From Sistotremastrum niveocremeum HHB9708 (lineage: Eukaryota > Basidiomycota > Agaricomycetes > Sistotremastrales > Sistotremastraceae), in contig KV419400.1 in NCBI GenBank assembly GCA_001630475.1, forward strand, positions 1 to 64,000: a DNA stretch of 64,000 nucleotides, read 5' to 3'. The notes under the pieces were generated by a model. That model searched no databases. It worked only from the letters and a program-made list of their open reading frames with translations, and was not told the DNA's origin. The translations under genes were made by a program, and so were the position numbers. Below are positions 29,317 to 41,529 of this stretch, piece after piece. The first letter of the stretch is position 1. Every line of letters begins with the position of its first letter.

Positions 29317-30619
29317 TCAGAATGCGGTTCGGCGTTCGTTCAGCAGCTTCTGCAGCCTCTCCTCATCTCGAATGGTCGCTCTGCGAATTGTAAGGGGTGC
29401 GGCAACGGCCTCGTCTTCTTTAAAGGGATCGGATTCGTCTCTGATCGGGGCAGGTGGCATATATAGCGTCAACTTCGGATTTGGGATAACAGCGTCGCTA
29501 GATGAAGGAACTTTGTCTAGAGGACGCATCGTGTAAGGAGGTAATCTGAATTTAGTCGTGATCGGGAGCTTCTTCGGCGGAGCAGGTATTCGAGCTTTCT
29601 TGCGAGAAGGGAGAGTCGACCATTCTTTATCTCCGTCGGGCTGGAATGATTCGTAGATGTCTCGGAAAGCAGGTCGGCTTTTAGAGCGAGACGGAAGAGG
29701 TATATCGTATTCGTCATCCTCTCGGACGCTGTCGAGGACAGGTACGGCAGATCTGAACGGCATGGGACGGGGCTCGCAGATCGTATCGGCTTCGGGCTCG
29801 TCGAGATAAGAACGGTTCTGTCTCATAGGTCAGATCTCTTGCGTCAAGTAGATGGAGAAACTGCATCACAAGTGGCTTTGTCCATGCGGGAGACTCCGAG
29901 AGAGTATTCGACGTATAAGCGTTGACAAAGGACTCGACCGGTCTGAAGATGTCCTCTGGGCGAGTGGATACGGGAGGTTTCGAGGTTTTAGGATCTCTAG
30001 TAAGTCTCCGAGTCGCAGGAAGCTGGTCGGGATCGGACGGCGTCGAGGACGAAATTCTCGAGTCTATGGTATTCGAGACGACCTTTTCCTTAGACGGCGG
30101 TGGAGGCTTCGTTTGAACCGGATCTCGGTGGAATTTGTATGTAGCTAGCTTTGGCGGTCGAGATTTAACGGAGGCAGATGGGATGATTCGAGCGGGTGGT
30201 GCTTGGGCAATTACTTTCTGAGCGTTGTTCGATTTCGCATTCGATTTATTCGTGGGGAACGAGGAGAGAGGTTTCGTCGTACGTGTCGGAACGTCGTTTT
30301 CGTCCACAAGTGTCCCGTCGGAAGAAGGAAAAGAGTCGTTCAAAGGTGCAGGCTTGGTGCTGACATTCGAAGAGGGTTTAGAAGCTGGTTTGTAAGATGA
30401 TTTCGGATCTTTTTTAACAGGCTGTGAGGGTTTCTTCTTCGATGCCGCATTCAGTTTCGCTAGAGACCAGGGGTTTGGAACGAAAGTGGCATGGTCTTCG
30501 CGACTGGATAGATCGAAGAGCTCGTCAGGCCTCGAAGCAGGTTTGGAATCGTTATCGTCTTTTGGATCATCAGAGTCAGAAGATAAGTAACCGCTCCTCA
30601 GATTGAATGTCCAAGCCAT
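29317..30619 (-). CDS. Unknown basic, Ser/Pro-rich disordered protein
   Basis: Family not recognised. It begins MAWTFNLRSGYLSSDSDD at 30619 and ends LLNERRTAF at 29317. Two exons are joined by a 52-nt intron (29818-29869, with a CTGAC branch-like site), which corrects the frame between AWTKPL and NRSYLDEPE. The ~415-residue product is rich in Ser, Pro, Lys and Asp with almost no hydrophobic core until a better conserved-looking C-terminal part (ITTKFRLPPYTMRPLDKVP ... APLTIRRATIRDEERLQ). Low complexity and basic clusters suggest a nuclear or scaffold protein; that is only a guess. Confidence 0.72.
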
Positions 30620-30946
30620 GTCGTCTAGCTGGATGTTGGAACGAGACGAAGATCATGTCGGACTTTGAAAGAATAGGGTATTTCTGACATCGCGCATATA
30701 TAGAGCATTTAATCGTATCTCGGCCTATTAATATTGGGAAAGGAGGATACAACATCGAGAGCTAATAAGTCATGAAGGGAGAAGTAAGTAGAAATGGAGC
30801 CCATCGAGCGACGGAAAAAAATCTTTGAGTGAAGTAAGCAGCCGGATTACAAGCAACGAAGGCAAGGTCTTCAGTGACAGAGATGAATGAGTCATGTGTG
30901 ATCGTGAAAAGGGCGTAAGGGTTTGCTGGGAGTTTGTAACAAATGA
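30620..30946. other. Promoter of the unknown protein and 3' flank of the next gene
   Basis: About 330 bp between two minus-strand genes. A minus-strand AT-rich patch near 30715-30735 may serve as promoter. No gene seen. Confidence 0.5.
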
Positions 30947-31776
30947 TTAAAAGCATGGTATCGAGGTCATTTCTTCTGGAGTAATATCGTCCGGGGTCGG
31001 TTCGTCTTCGTCGCTCGAGAGAGTAAGATCAACAGGCGTAGGAGAAAGGACAATGCGTTTTCGTTTATTGAGCGAGCAAGCTGCAATAGTAGTGGCCTGA
31101 GGCTTTTTGGAGCATCCGACGTTGACAGAGAGTGTAGACTTTTTCTTCTTTTTGAAAAAATTCGTGATCGGCTGAGAGCGAAGGTCTTTCTGACGCGGCG
31201 TTTTACTTTGATAGTGGTTAGCTTTTGGCTTTGGACGTGTCAAGGGTCTCAGAATGCCTTTGGTTGTCGTCATGCAGCTCATCTTCTCCCACGAGCGTAT
31301 CCGACGATGGAAATTCGGTATCCGGCTACAAACTTGTAAGTAGAGTTCGATGCACGAGGTAAAATCGGACAATATAATAGTAACTCTTTTTCTGCGTCTT
31401 GCGCGACATCGTTGTGGTTGAAAGTCGGCGAGATGACGAGGCAGGCTATGAGTCGAAAGGCGTTGGTTGAAACGACAACTCAGCGGAGTTTGAAACGCCA
31501 AACGGCACTCCGATTCGAGAGCGGCCGGCAAGCGCCGACAAGGTACATCTTGCCAATCTCTATGTTCTGTGTACTGCCGTATGCAGATATGATCTGCTTT
31601 ATCTGATCCTCTATATCGTATTTCCAATTCCAAATCGAAAACTCTTCGCATTGATAAGCCTCTTTCGTCGGAATCAATAACTGATAATGGCGCAATGCCG
31701 ATATTGCAGGAAGCTAGCCTGACCTAAGCTATACCATGCAGCAGGCCTGTGGAACCCTTCGCAGCACTTCCGGCAT
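30947..31776 (-). CDS. Small protein with PIP-like box and SUMO-interacting motif
   Basis: Function unknown. A four-exon model reads in frame from ATG 31776 (MPEVLRRVPQACCM): exons 31735-31776, 31497-31680, 31330-31445 and 30947-31285, with introns of 54, 51 and 44 nt, giving 226 residues. The N-terminal half (EEFSIWNWKYDIEDQIKQII ... LVISPTFNHNDVAQDAEKEL) looks folded. The C-terminal half is basic and disordered and carries RSQPITNFFKKKKKS, a close match to PCNA-interacting (PIP) boxes with Ser instead of the first Gln. Near the end, VDLTLSSDEDE is a textbook SUMO-interacting motif (hydrophobic core plus acidic/Ser tail). The pairing recalls proteins that bind SUMO-modified PCNA at replication forks, such as the Srs2 tail; inference from motifs only. 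A longer uninterrupted frame from 31651 is possible but far less protein-like. Confidence 0.6.
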
Positions 31777-33106
31777 CCATTTGATGCATCGAGAAGAGCA
31801 GCGGAACCATATCCTGACAATTGTGCCTATAGTTAGCTGCCCTAGTCTCAGATCTTATCTGTCTGAGCAGGTCGTCTTATGTCAGAGCGCGGAATCCAGT
31901 TTCAGGGATCAACGTAGCGCCGCACGGAATCAAAAGACGCCTGACAATCCGATGCAGTCTTTCCCAATCGGTCTCTCTTATACCAGTCACAGACGTCCTG
32001 GAAACTGGTTTATCAAGCAAGAGTGCCCTCTTTTGCTTCCGCCCCTTTGTCAAGGCGCCTGTTCCTGGCTAATTCGCAGCATTTCCTTCTCCGATATTAC
32101 TAGGATCAACTGTGCACACACGGGGCTGTGGTGCACGGAAATCAGAATTTCTGAGGCAGGGACCTGCCAGTATAAGACACCAAAATCCCGAGATCGGAAT
32201 TTCACGGGTGAGTTTACCCGCCCATGAGAAATGCACCGACTGAAGCCAACAACCCTCTAGCACTGCATTTTCTAGTCAAACTTAGCATACTGTTGCTGGT
32301 AGTTCCTCAGAGGATGTACAGATTTGTGAGCCACGAACCGGGAACCTGAATGGAACCACGATTGTTCCTAGATTCTAGCGACGCTTATACGCCGCCGCTC
32401 CACAAAAATTGGATTGCGAGTTGTACTATCCCATCAAGAGCGCGGAGTGCGAAGACATTTGGAGGTTGTAATTTGCCTTTTTGCCTCGTTTTCCCCATGG
32501 AGTTACAGGTAAGCGAAATTTTACTTCCGTGCCATGGCACTGAGTCGTCATCCACGTTAGAGACGTCATCATACACATGGACGAAACGTCGAAGTTCCGA
32601 GTTTGCTTTCGTTGGCTCCTTCATGCATCTCTCCAGCGCTTGTTTGGGAGATCGGCCGACACTTCATACATTTGGGTGCCTTGTTCACGAGACTAAACGC
32701 AGATTTCACGGTGGTTCGAGATGTGAAACATGGATTTGTTCCTTGTGACACTCCTGCGAGGTGTGTGTACCTAGAAGGCGCAGTCGTAGCCACTCGGCTG
32801 GTCCTTGAGACATTGATGACTGAGCACTGGTGGAGCACCCTGGGATCCTTCGCTTAGTCTAAACTCTAAAGTCAACAAAGCAATGGAAGCGCTCTATTTG
32901 TTCAGGTATGTTTTTAGAATCACATTCGGCGTTTCAAATTATTCCATAATCCTGCCAGTGACCGTCTTCGATCCAATAGTTGGTTGGTTCATACCCACGA
33001 AGGAGATCCGAGAGAGCGATGAGTCCTATAAGTTCTCCGTGGGTAGAACCACTCGTCTCACAGGCCTTCGCACTACCCCATTCGCTGCACTGTGCTCTTG
33101 GTCAAG
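31777..33106. other. Intergenic region, no gene recognised
   Basis: About 1.3 kb upstream of two divergent genes. Open frames exist on both strands (for example 31736-32227 and 32603-32857 on +) but they lack family features, splice-supported extension or homology to anything recognised. Confidence 0.5.
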
Positions 33107-34691
33107 ATGCCCTCTTCTTCGATCCCTTCTCGAGACAGTGAAATCGTCGAGCAAGACTTCGACAGCTCTAAAAAATCCTCCCTCCACGACGCTATTCACC
33201 ACTCTCACTCACAACAGAGCCTGCCATGGAAGGAGCGAATTCGGTGAGCGATTATGACCCTGCTGGTTGTCTTCAACGCCCCTCATCACAACTGCCCTCT
33301 CGTAGTCGGTTCACACCCGCATGGTTCTATGTGATACTTGGTTTTTCAATCACCGCTCTAAACCTATGGGCAGTCCCATACAACCATGAATCTCTTGCAT
33401 TGAAAGTGGTGTCCCTGATTTTCTGGATCACCGGAGTAATCATTCTCTTCTCGTTCCTCGGGTTGACCGTCGCTCGATTCTACATGTTCCCCGGACTATG
33501 GACCAAGGTCCTCAACCATCCGGAAGAATCGGTCTACCTCACATGCATTACAATGTGTTTTGTTCCGACCATAAATTATATTACGTGAGTATCTCTAGGG
33601 CTTTTTATAGAAGTCTTCTCTGATCGCACGCTGTAGAAATGGTTTGGTCGGCTGGTGGCACTTGTTTGGGCCCGATAGTCATCGTCTCCTCTATTTCAAT
33701 TTTGCCTTGTGGATGGTGGTGAGCACCATCGCGTATGGATTGACATTTGTTATATTTTATAAGATGTGAGTATACTTTGCGTGTTTTTCATACAAAAGGC
33801 TTCAACATTGCATAGGATCACCGTTCATAAGCACTCCATTAGCACGATGTCGGCTGTCTGGATGGTTCCTTTCAACAACCTTATCATCGCGTCCTCCGAC
33901 GGGACGGAACTAATCTCCTATCTCAAACCTATTAACCCCAGTCTTGCGATGTTCTGTGCCGTCTGGTCGTTGTTCTTTTTGTCGCTGGGCTTCATTTTCA
34001 GTGCATTCCTGATGGGAGTGTATATGCAGCGCCTCATCGTTGATGGATTCCCCGGCCCGAGCACGGTCTGGTCGAGCTTCCTACCTTTGAGTATTTGCAC
34101 ACAGACTGGCTTTACTGCGCTCGTCCTATCCTATGGTTTCGCTTCGTTGCTGCCATTAAAATACGGTAACAGCGAACTTCTCAATAGTACAATCGTGCCG
34201 GATGCGCTGAGAGCTATTGGAATGGTGATTTGCCTTTGTCTTTGGATCGTTTCTCTTTTCTGGCTTGGATATGCCATCGTGAGTAGACCCACAATTTCTC
34301 TCGAGATCTTACTTATAGAAACGCCTCATTTCCAGAGCGCTGTCTGGTACAACTATCGCAGAGGTGGAATCCAACTCGGGGCGGAAAGCTGGGCTTGGGT
34401 ATTCCCTTATGTGAGTCTTAGTCAACAGCACTGTGTCAAGGTCTCACTAAATGTATGCTTGCTCACTTTCAGGGCGTTTTGGGAGTCCACACATATGCGA
34501 TTGAACTGGAGCTCGACTCCAGGGTTTTCCGTGTATTGTCAATGATACAAATGGTCACGGTCGTTCTCTCCACCAGTATCATGTTTGCTATCACCCTTCC
34601 TGGGTTCTTCAAGGGCACGATATTCCATTCCCCGGTAATTGAGGAGGAAGAGTTGGAAGCAAGTTCTAGATTCAAGAGTCACGATGCGTGA
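33107..34691 (+). CDS. TDT/SLAC1-family anion transporter (Ssu1/Mae1-like)
   Basis: An integral plasma-membrane protein of the tellurite-resistance/dicarboxylate transporter family, which includes sulfite efflux pumps (Ssu1) and malate carriers (Mae1). The start chosen is ATG 33107 (MPSSSIPSRDSE): a 62-nt intron at 33244-33305 then joins LPWKERIR to RFTPAWFYVILGFSITAL, the standard family entry into the first helix. About ten hydrophobic segments follow (LWMVVSTIAYGLTFVIFY, AMFCAVWSLFFLSLGFIF, MVICLCLWIVSLFWLGYA), then WAWVFPYGVLGVHTYAIEL and an acidic C-terminal tail ending 34691. Six exons. Which anion it carries cannot be told from sequence. Confidence 0.85.
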
Positions 34692-35155
34692 TATTATCTG
34701 AACTCTGTAAATGTTTCGAAGGATTTGAGCTTAAGCTTACGTTGTTTATGCGATCCGAGTTCAGCTGTTATATAATTCTATCTTAATTTCTCTAATGGCG
34801 TTGGTTGTAAAAAATACCACCCTCTTGACACACTATCAGAATATGTGGGACATCCAGGTTATCGTCGAATTTGTCGCCCACAGCTTACTGGTCATAAGAC
34901 TCAAACACATTACGATGACGAATTGTGACGACTCAACACGGCTATCGAATTTGTATTCGTGGGAATATCCGGAAGTTAGAGATCTGTTACCCATCCAAGA
35001 TGCGTGACTCCGGTTCTCTTTATCTAGACGTATAATGTCCCAGACCCACACCACGACTGTTGAGTACGTCTTACTGATCGAGCAATCATCTATTGAACTG
35101 GAGCCATAGCTGTTCCGTGATGACACTGTTCGGCGGATCAAATCACCTAGGAATT
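34692..35155. other. Intergenic region between the transporter and the UBE2O-like gene
   Basis: About 460 bp, AT-rich at 34760-34800. 3' flank of the transporter and promoter of the next gene; no gene recognised. Confidence 0.5.
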
Positions 35156-38100
35156 ATGGCGTTGTCCTGGTACGTCGCACTCGCCTCTGTCAACTTACAC
35201 CAGCTCATTGCAACAATACAACGCCGGTCATCAGAGATGTTGGCCCGACTCCGACAACATCAGCCCCATCCACGCAGCCACCGATCCCCTTTCACGACCA
35301 TTGCAACGCGGCGAAGTCTGGGTGACCTTTCCGCCGAGCACCTCCCGAGAAATCGTACAAGAGTCGGAATTGACCTTGGTGGACAGATCTTTCAATATAG
35401 GCAGCCCTGTGAAGAGAAGCTTTGACGATGTACAGTCCGGCATTGTGATCGACGTCGAAACCAAAGCTCGCCTGGAGCACGCGATCTCCGGTGTTGTTGT
35501 ACCGGGGTGGATTTCTACACTGGACGTGTATCCATCCCCTCCTTTGGAGATTGGAGATTATGTGATATATGATGATTGGGTTGGACAGGTGAGAGGACCG
35601 GTATTGGCATTCATCCGACACATAATCTTATGTGGATGCATAGATCGAAGAGGTTGGTCCTCTGCAGACGAATGAATACCTCTTTTCATCATCCGCAAGG
35701 TGTTCGACGAATCCACGGTCCAATTAGGAAGTGGCGATCTAGTTCGCGTTCCTGAGCTTAGTGCCCGTTTGACAGTGGGCGATCGAGGTTATGTCCGCCC
35801 TCACGTATCTCTTCTCTTCGGCATATATACTTAAGATTATTCTCAGGATGTTCTTCCAGCTCAAATACAGCCGATGCCTTCGTTACATACCCTCGCTCGA
35901 AATCCTGAAGCCTCACATTCCGACATCGTCATCGATGTTCAGCAGACTGTTCTAGCCATCTCTTGGCTCGCAATTAACCAATCGGTGAGTCACGAACTGC
36001 AACTTAGATGTCCTTCTGATTATCCTTCAGCTCGATGAGAATGTGGCATCACAGAAGAAGAGGCCTGCGCAATTCTGGCATGGGTCTATGATTAACGACT
36101 TGGTGGCAGTCTCAGCAAAGACAAATAATGATTTGAGGATGGGAGAATCGGTGCTGTTGCGAGACCCTCTCTCTAGCTTTGCAAAATCGGTCATACCTAC
36201 TGTTCACGGAACGAAAGGATCGGACGATAAGCGCCCGGGCATCGAGGTGCGAACAATGATGGTAAAGGAAACTCGTACGACCGTGACCGTTCTATGGCAA
36301 GACGGCACGACTGGGAAGTTCAACGCAAATGATCTTTTGCATCACTTGAACCCAGACGAATACGAATGCTGGTAAGAGCACCCAATGACTTCTCTAACCG
36401 GACAGCTAATTTTATCGCAGGCCTGGAGACTATGTTTTATTGAAAGATGAAGGCGAAACTAAGACGGCTATTGTTCAATACGTTAAAGCGGACCAAAGAT
36501 TGGCTTCTGTCAAGGTTATAGGCAGCGAAGAGGCCGAGCTTGTCTCTGTATTGCAACTGGACCCTTATGCAATAAATGAAGAAGTAAACGCTGCCACTGG
36601 AGCTGGAACCTGTGGCGTCAGACGTGGCGACTTTGTCTTTATTCATCCAGAGGGCACCACAAATGGTCTGGAACCACCCCGAATCCGACGAATCGGCGAG
36701 AGCGAAGCTTGGGTGTCGGAAGCGCCTATTCCGGACGAACAAGGAGGGCTTGGAGGATGGCGAGGGGAAATGATCAAGATTGGGCAGGGCATCGCTATGC
36801 AAAGCCTTAGCCAGGACGCACCATTTCATCGTCCAATATTGCCATACGAAACCCGCGGACCCAAAATTGACTGGTTTGGGGAAGTTACTGGGGTAAGCGT
36901 CTGTGTTCAAGGGTGGATCAAACGACTGATGTGTTCTCAAGCTTGGACTGGACGGTACAATCGAGGTCACTTTGCTCGACCATTCGACTGTGTCACTACC
37001 TTTGGAGAGGTTGACGAAACTCAATGACGCATTCGAAGACGGTGAGGATGTTTGGGACGACGAGGATTCTGATGCAATGTCCATGTCAACGATGTCTCCG
37101 ACGACGGATGCCGCTCAGTACCTCAACCACTTCGAATCTCACGAGCATGGAGCTTCTATGGAAACTTGGGATCCCAGTGCAAGGTCCTGGGCATCCATGC
37201 CTTCTCCAACTCAATCTGACGAATGGGAAGATGAAACGATGGAGGTAGACCCGCCCACGACCACCAACTCTTCCAGGCCCCCTAGGCCCCTTCCGACGAT
37301 AAATTATCCTACTATGTCTGCGGATGAGATAATAGCGAGCCTTGAAAACGATCATTCAATGGAGGCCAGGGCTCAGCTGGCCGCTTATCTAATGAATCAT
37401 AGGCTCGCATATCCTATTCAGCCCGCTCAGGCTCCACCTGATTACTTTACACCTCCTGCTCCTGTTTCGGGAGATGTCACTCCTCAAGCTGGCCCGTCTG
37501 CTCAATCCTCTGCTACCAAAAGTCCTCAATCCCCTCCTATCGAGTCCTCGGATATGGATTCAAATATGGGGGACGAGGACGAAGCATGGCAACGGTTTGC
37601 GGTTCTCCCAGAAGCGCCTCCCGATCATGCATTCTTCAGTTCGAAGCCGGAACAGCCTAACAAGACATTTATGACCCGACTGCAGAAAGAGTATCGAGTG
37701 CTGAGATCTAGTCTCCCAGGTATTTTGTGATCTCCTCGTCGATGACTCTTCTGCTCATATGTCACCTCTAGAAACTATACTTGTTCGGGGATACGAGGAT
37801 CGCCTAGATTTGCTTCGAATATTGATCATCGGTCCGGAGGGAACGCCGTATGAAGACGCGCCTTTCGTCATTGACTGGCAGCTTGACGCGGATTTCCCGC
37901 AATCTCCACCAAAAGCTCATTTTCATAGTTGGACGAATGGCAATGGTCGAGTGAATCCGTGAGTCACTATTCGTCTCATTGTGATGAATTGAGTTGACAT
38001 CTCCGCCAGCAATCTGTACGAGGAAGGCAAAGTTTGCCTATCGATCCTGGGAACATGGAATGGTGACAAGAGTGAATCGTGGAGCGCTACTCGATCGTCT

Positions 38101-38624
38101 CTGCTGCAAGCATTTGTCTCGATACAAGGTCTTGTCCTTGTCAAAGAACCGTACGTCTATAGTTGTCATAAATGTCGCATTTAATTGACACCGCTTAGAT
38201 GGTTCTGCGAGCCCGCGTATGAGAAGTTGCGTGGGACGGACGAGGCCGTTGTCAACAGGTAAGGCCTTTTCAATGTTTAATCCAAAGGTGCTGAGCATGG
38301 TCTAGTCGGTTATACAGCGAGAAAGCATACGTGCTCTCAAGAGGCTTTGTCCGACATGCACTAGAGGTCCCGCCTCAAGGTTTCGAGGAAGAATTGTCGA
38401 CCATCTACTATATGCAGGGACGACTAGAAAGGGTTATAAATCAGAGCAAGGTCCTGATGGAGCGTTGCAAAGGCAAAACTCCTGAAGCGGCTCCATCGGA
38501 CCCCTATTCGCCGGAATTATGGCTGACGGAAGGAGGAGTTATATTATTATCGAAGACACTGAGGAAGTTGGAGGCCATACTTGCTGCACACTCAACAGAG
38601 CCGAAGGACGGATCTCCTTTATAA
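35156..38624 (+). CDS. UBE2O-like E2/E3 hybrid ubiquitin-conjugating enzyme
   Basis: A large (~980 residue) ubiquitin-conjugating enzyme. The N-terminal two thirds contain SH3-like/conserved regions typical of UBE2O ([46 protein letters not shown]-type [12 protein letters not shown]), followed by an acidic Ser/Pro-rich linker (37,030-37,600) and a C-terminal UBC fold: [43 protein letters not shown], then [16 protein letters not shown] with the catalytic Cys near 38,037, and [23 protein letters not shown] in place of HPN is usual in the UBE2O/BIRC6 group. About nine short introns. The start is uncertain: ATG 35156 needs a very short 34-nt intron (35170-35203). In animals UBE2O ubiquitinates without a separate E3. 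Confidence 0.85.
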
Positions 38625-39378
38625 CCAATGGTGGCCGTTTACACTCGCTTATCGATGAGCTACATGCACGCTGTTTTTATAGTCGTTTCTATTTTCCTGC
38701 ATTGCTTTGAAGACTCAATCATGTCAACTTTCTCTCTCATCACACCACATTTTTTGGCAGTTTCTTGGTATTTATAATGCCTAAGCGTGACTAAGATACA
38801 CGAGGGACGTCCTTGATTCACAAAACTCAAACCTCGGCAAGAGGGGTAAGAGAAAGAGTGTCAAAAAGACGGTCGCACCGGCCTCGGGTAAGTAACGATT
38901 GTGCGCGTCAAAAAGAAAGAATAAAAGAAAGAGAGAGAAGGTGAAAAGAGAGAATAGTATGTACCAACTAGCGACTTATAAGGTCAAAAGTACGTGCTTT
39001 GTCCTAAAATGCATGCTCTGAGAGCTGGAGGTGGGGTATCAAAATCCCAAACTCGGAAAGAAGGGCAAAGAATGGAAAGAGACATCGTACGTGAAGAAAC
39101 GACAGAGAGAATAAAGAAAGGAATGGACTGTGTCATGGTCCGACCGCAAGGCATGCGGTGAGCGTGCCGAGGAAGCGGGTGGAGGGGACAACGGGCTCTA
39201 TGGTAAAGGAATGCTGAGGATGCGGAGATGGAGGACGGAACGAGATGCAGCATGGCCGATTCAATACAAATGTGAATAAAAATGGGTGTAGACGTGCATA
39301 AGGGATCCAGGACATGAATACGAGGAGATGAATGGATGATATCAAGGAATGTGAGGGAACAAGCGAGGAGGAAGGCCA
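38625..39378. other. Convergent intergenic region
   Basis: About 750 bp between two converging genes. It has purine-rich runs (38,920-38,950) and no recognisable gene. Confidence 0.55.
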
Positions 39379-41529
39379 TCAGGTACAACTGTCCACTAAT
39401 GAATTCTTCGGGAACGTCTGCTTGTAGTCATTCACCCATGTCGTCCTACGTTACCCGGGAAAGTTAGTAGATGGACGATAAGAAGGGGGGATGATGGGAC
39501 GTACAGATTCTGATTTGTATATGCTTCTAGGTATTGATTGATATATGCTTGCGTCGGGAAATCATCCGGATCACAGCCGATGTTGATGGCATCGGGAGGT
39601 TGGTAGACTCGGATCCAGTCCACGAGCATACTCGTCGGGAATCTGAGATGCTCAAGATCAACGTTGCCGAAGTTCCGTGACATCCCCAAATTCGCCAACA
39701 AATACTGGAAGCCAGAGCGTTAGAAGACATTTGAAGGCGAAGCTCGTGATAGACTCACCATGGGCTCCTGTGGAACAGGACGCGCAGCAATTCCCACTCG
39801 TGCATCCGCGGCCATACCCGCCGCCTCTATCGTCCACACAGGAACACCGCTCGACACCCAAGTGATATAAGCATCGTCGAACCCAGGCTTATACTCGAAT
39901 CCATACGTCTCGAAACATCCTGCTTCGAACTCGTAACATTCCGGATTGGTGAATGTGATACTGGATGTCGCCTGTTGAAAAGCACCGCCCATATAACCAT
40001 TCAGATTCGTCGTTGTCGTATTGTATATCTTCAGATTAGCAGATGTGTTGAACCATTCATATCCAGCATTGAATGGGCCCCATTGAGCGGATTGAGAGAC
40101 ACCAGGAATGAGAGTTCCTCCGTCGATCTGAGCTTCGAACATGTCGATTTCGGGAGCGGAACGACCGACGAAAGTGCCGTCCTCTGAATGGACAGGACCG
40201 GGATGTGATTCTCCGGGACAGGTACAACGCGAAAGACGTTGACCGGGGAGATAAGAGAGAGCGTATGCGGCGTCTTTTCCTCCGGTGTTCAGTGCAGCGG
40301 GAGGTCCTCCATTCAACGTCTGATTCGGCATCGTCCCGACATCACACGAATCATAGGTATATGGCCACATTCCTTCCAGGGATGCACCATAACCGGCTCG
40401 TCCTAAATTACCCATGGCCCAGATAGCAGGCCATAGACCGAGAATGTTGTTGAATCCTGGGAGTTGGACACTGGCAAGGACCATGCCACCCGTGAAACAG
40501 AACTTGTTCCACGTCGACATCATGCCTCCCTGATAAGAGAGATTATGCGTCTGCTTTTCGGAGAGTGTGATCTGGAGGTATCCCCCGCCCGTCGTGATAG
40601 CACCTGGGTCGTACCACTCCAGATTGTTCGTCTGCCAATAATGAAGATCAACAGCTTCCCAATAGGGATCGTCTCCGGGATAAAAGCTGCGGTTATCGAC
40701 GTTGAACTCATCGGAGAAAACGAGCGTCCATTTTGTTGAGGGATCGTTGAATGAAGGGATTGAGAGAGCGTCTGATGGGGTATCGGGGTCGATGAGAGCG
40801 TAGCTTCCAGTCATCATAGGAACCTGCCCAGTTGCATTTATGCCTCCCAGGTTAAATGCACCGAGCGTTGAGAGCGGGTGTTTTTTGAAATAGGTGATTA
40901 ATGGGTAGCCGGCGAAAAGAGTGATAAGGGCTGCGCCGAGGATGACGAGACAGCCCAGGTTTGCGATACCTCGCGATGTGAGGATCGTGCCACCTTTGTC
41001 GTTTTTCCTGTCTCGTTTGGGGTCGGGGTTATGGAGGTAGTCGTCAGGTTCCGAGTGATTGGGATTGAGGTCTGCGCCCCATAATGAAGGGTCCGGTGAG
41101 AGGTCGTACTGTAAAACAGATGAATGATGAGCTTTCTGTTGAGTCGATATAGACTGACCTTGTCAGAGATGGAAGTCAAGGACACCGCAGACTTTGACTT
41201 CATATAAGGGGTCTAGAGAATATTGATGAACATTCGCTCATCATCAAAAAGAGGCCTGGACGCACTTCGGTGTTGTGGATGGTGTTCCTCGACCCCGATG
41301 GACCTGATAGCGCGGCCTGCACGCTGCCCTTTGACCCTATGGTCGACGGGGGAAGAAGGCTGGTGGTTGATTGAGCAGGTGAACCAGTTCCACCGTAAAC
41401 TTGACGAAAAGAGGGTTGTTGGGCTGGTCGCTGTCCCGCGCCCGCGCCTGCCTTGAGATACGGGTTCTTTGAGCTGCCCTGGGAGGCGGGATTGTTGGCG
41501 GCGAAGGGGTATATGGGTTTGGGAGGCAT
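39379..41529 (-). CDS. Beta-1,6-glucan synthesis-associated protein, SKN1/KRE6 family (GH16)
   Basis: A type II membrane protein of the secretory pathway needed for cell-wall beta-1,6-glucan in yeasts. It starts at ATG 41529 (MPPKPIYPFAANN). A Ser/Pro/Gly-rich cytosolic tail (residues ~1-130) is interrupted by an intron joining HNTE to TPYMKSKSAV. One transmembrane helix follows (LGCLVILGAALITLFAGYPL), then the GH16 lumenal domain: WTLVFSDEFNVDNRSFYPGDDP, GGYLQITL, LPGFNNILGLWPAIWAMG and the catalytic-type motif EIDMFEAQ (E-x-D-x-x-E) near 40,160-40,140. Cys-rich and N-glycosylation sites (NTTT) are present. A tail exon encodes TTWVNDYKQTFPKNS and ends at TGA 39379-39381. Length ~640 residues, normal for the family. 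Confidence 0.92.

Noticed and set aside
29126-29536. 136-codon plus-strand frame after the orphan TATA box
   Set aside because: Mostly antisense to the coding exon of the unknown minus-strand gene; no start context and no family.
30947-31651. Uninterrupted 234-codon minus-strand frame as the gene model
   Set aside because: The upstream half is Arg-rich and unlike protein, while the spliced model in other frames is more protein-like and joins in phase at consensus sites.
31736-32227. 163-codon plus-strand open frame
   Set aside because: No domain, no start context, overlaps the first exon of the better-supported minus-strand PIP/SIM gene.
33226-33243. ATG 33226 as the start of the TDT transporter
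   Set aside because: It reads through a consensus intron and lacks the conserved RIRRFTPAW lead-in that the 33107 start provides.
38984-39388. 134-codon minus-strand open frame downstream of the KRE6-like gene
   Set aside because: Overlaps the KRE6-like last exon and shows no domain; probably a composition effect of purine-rich DNA.
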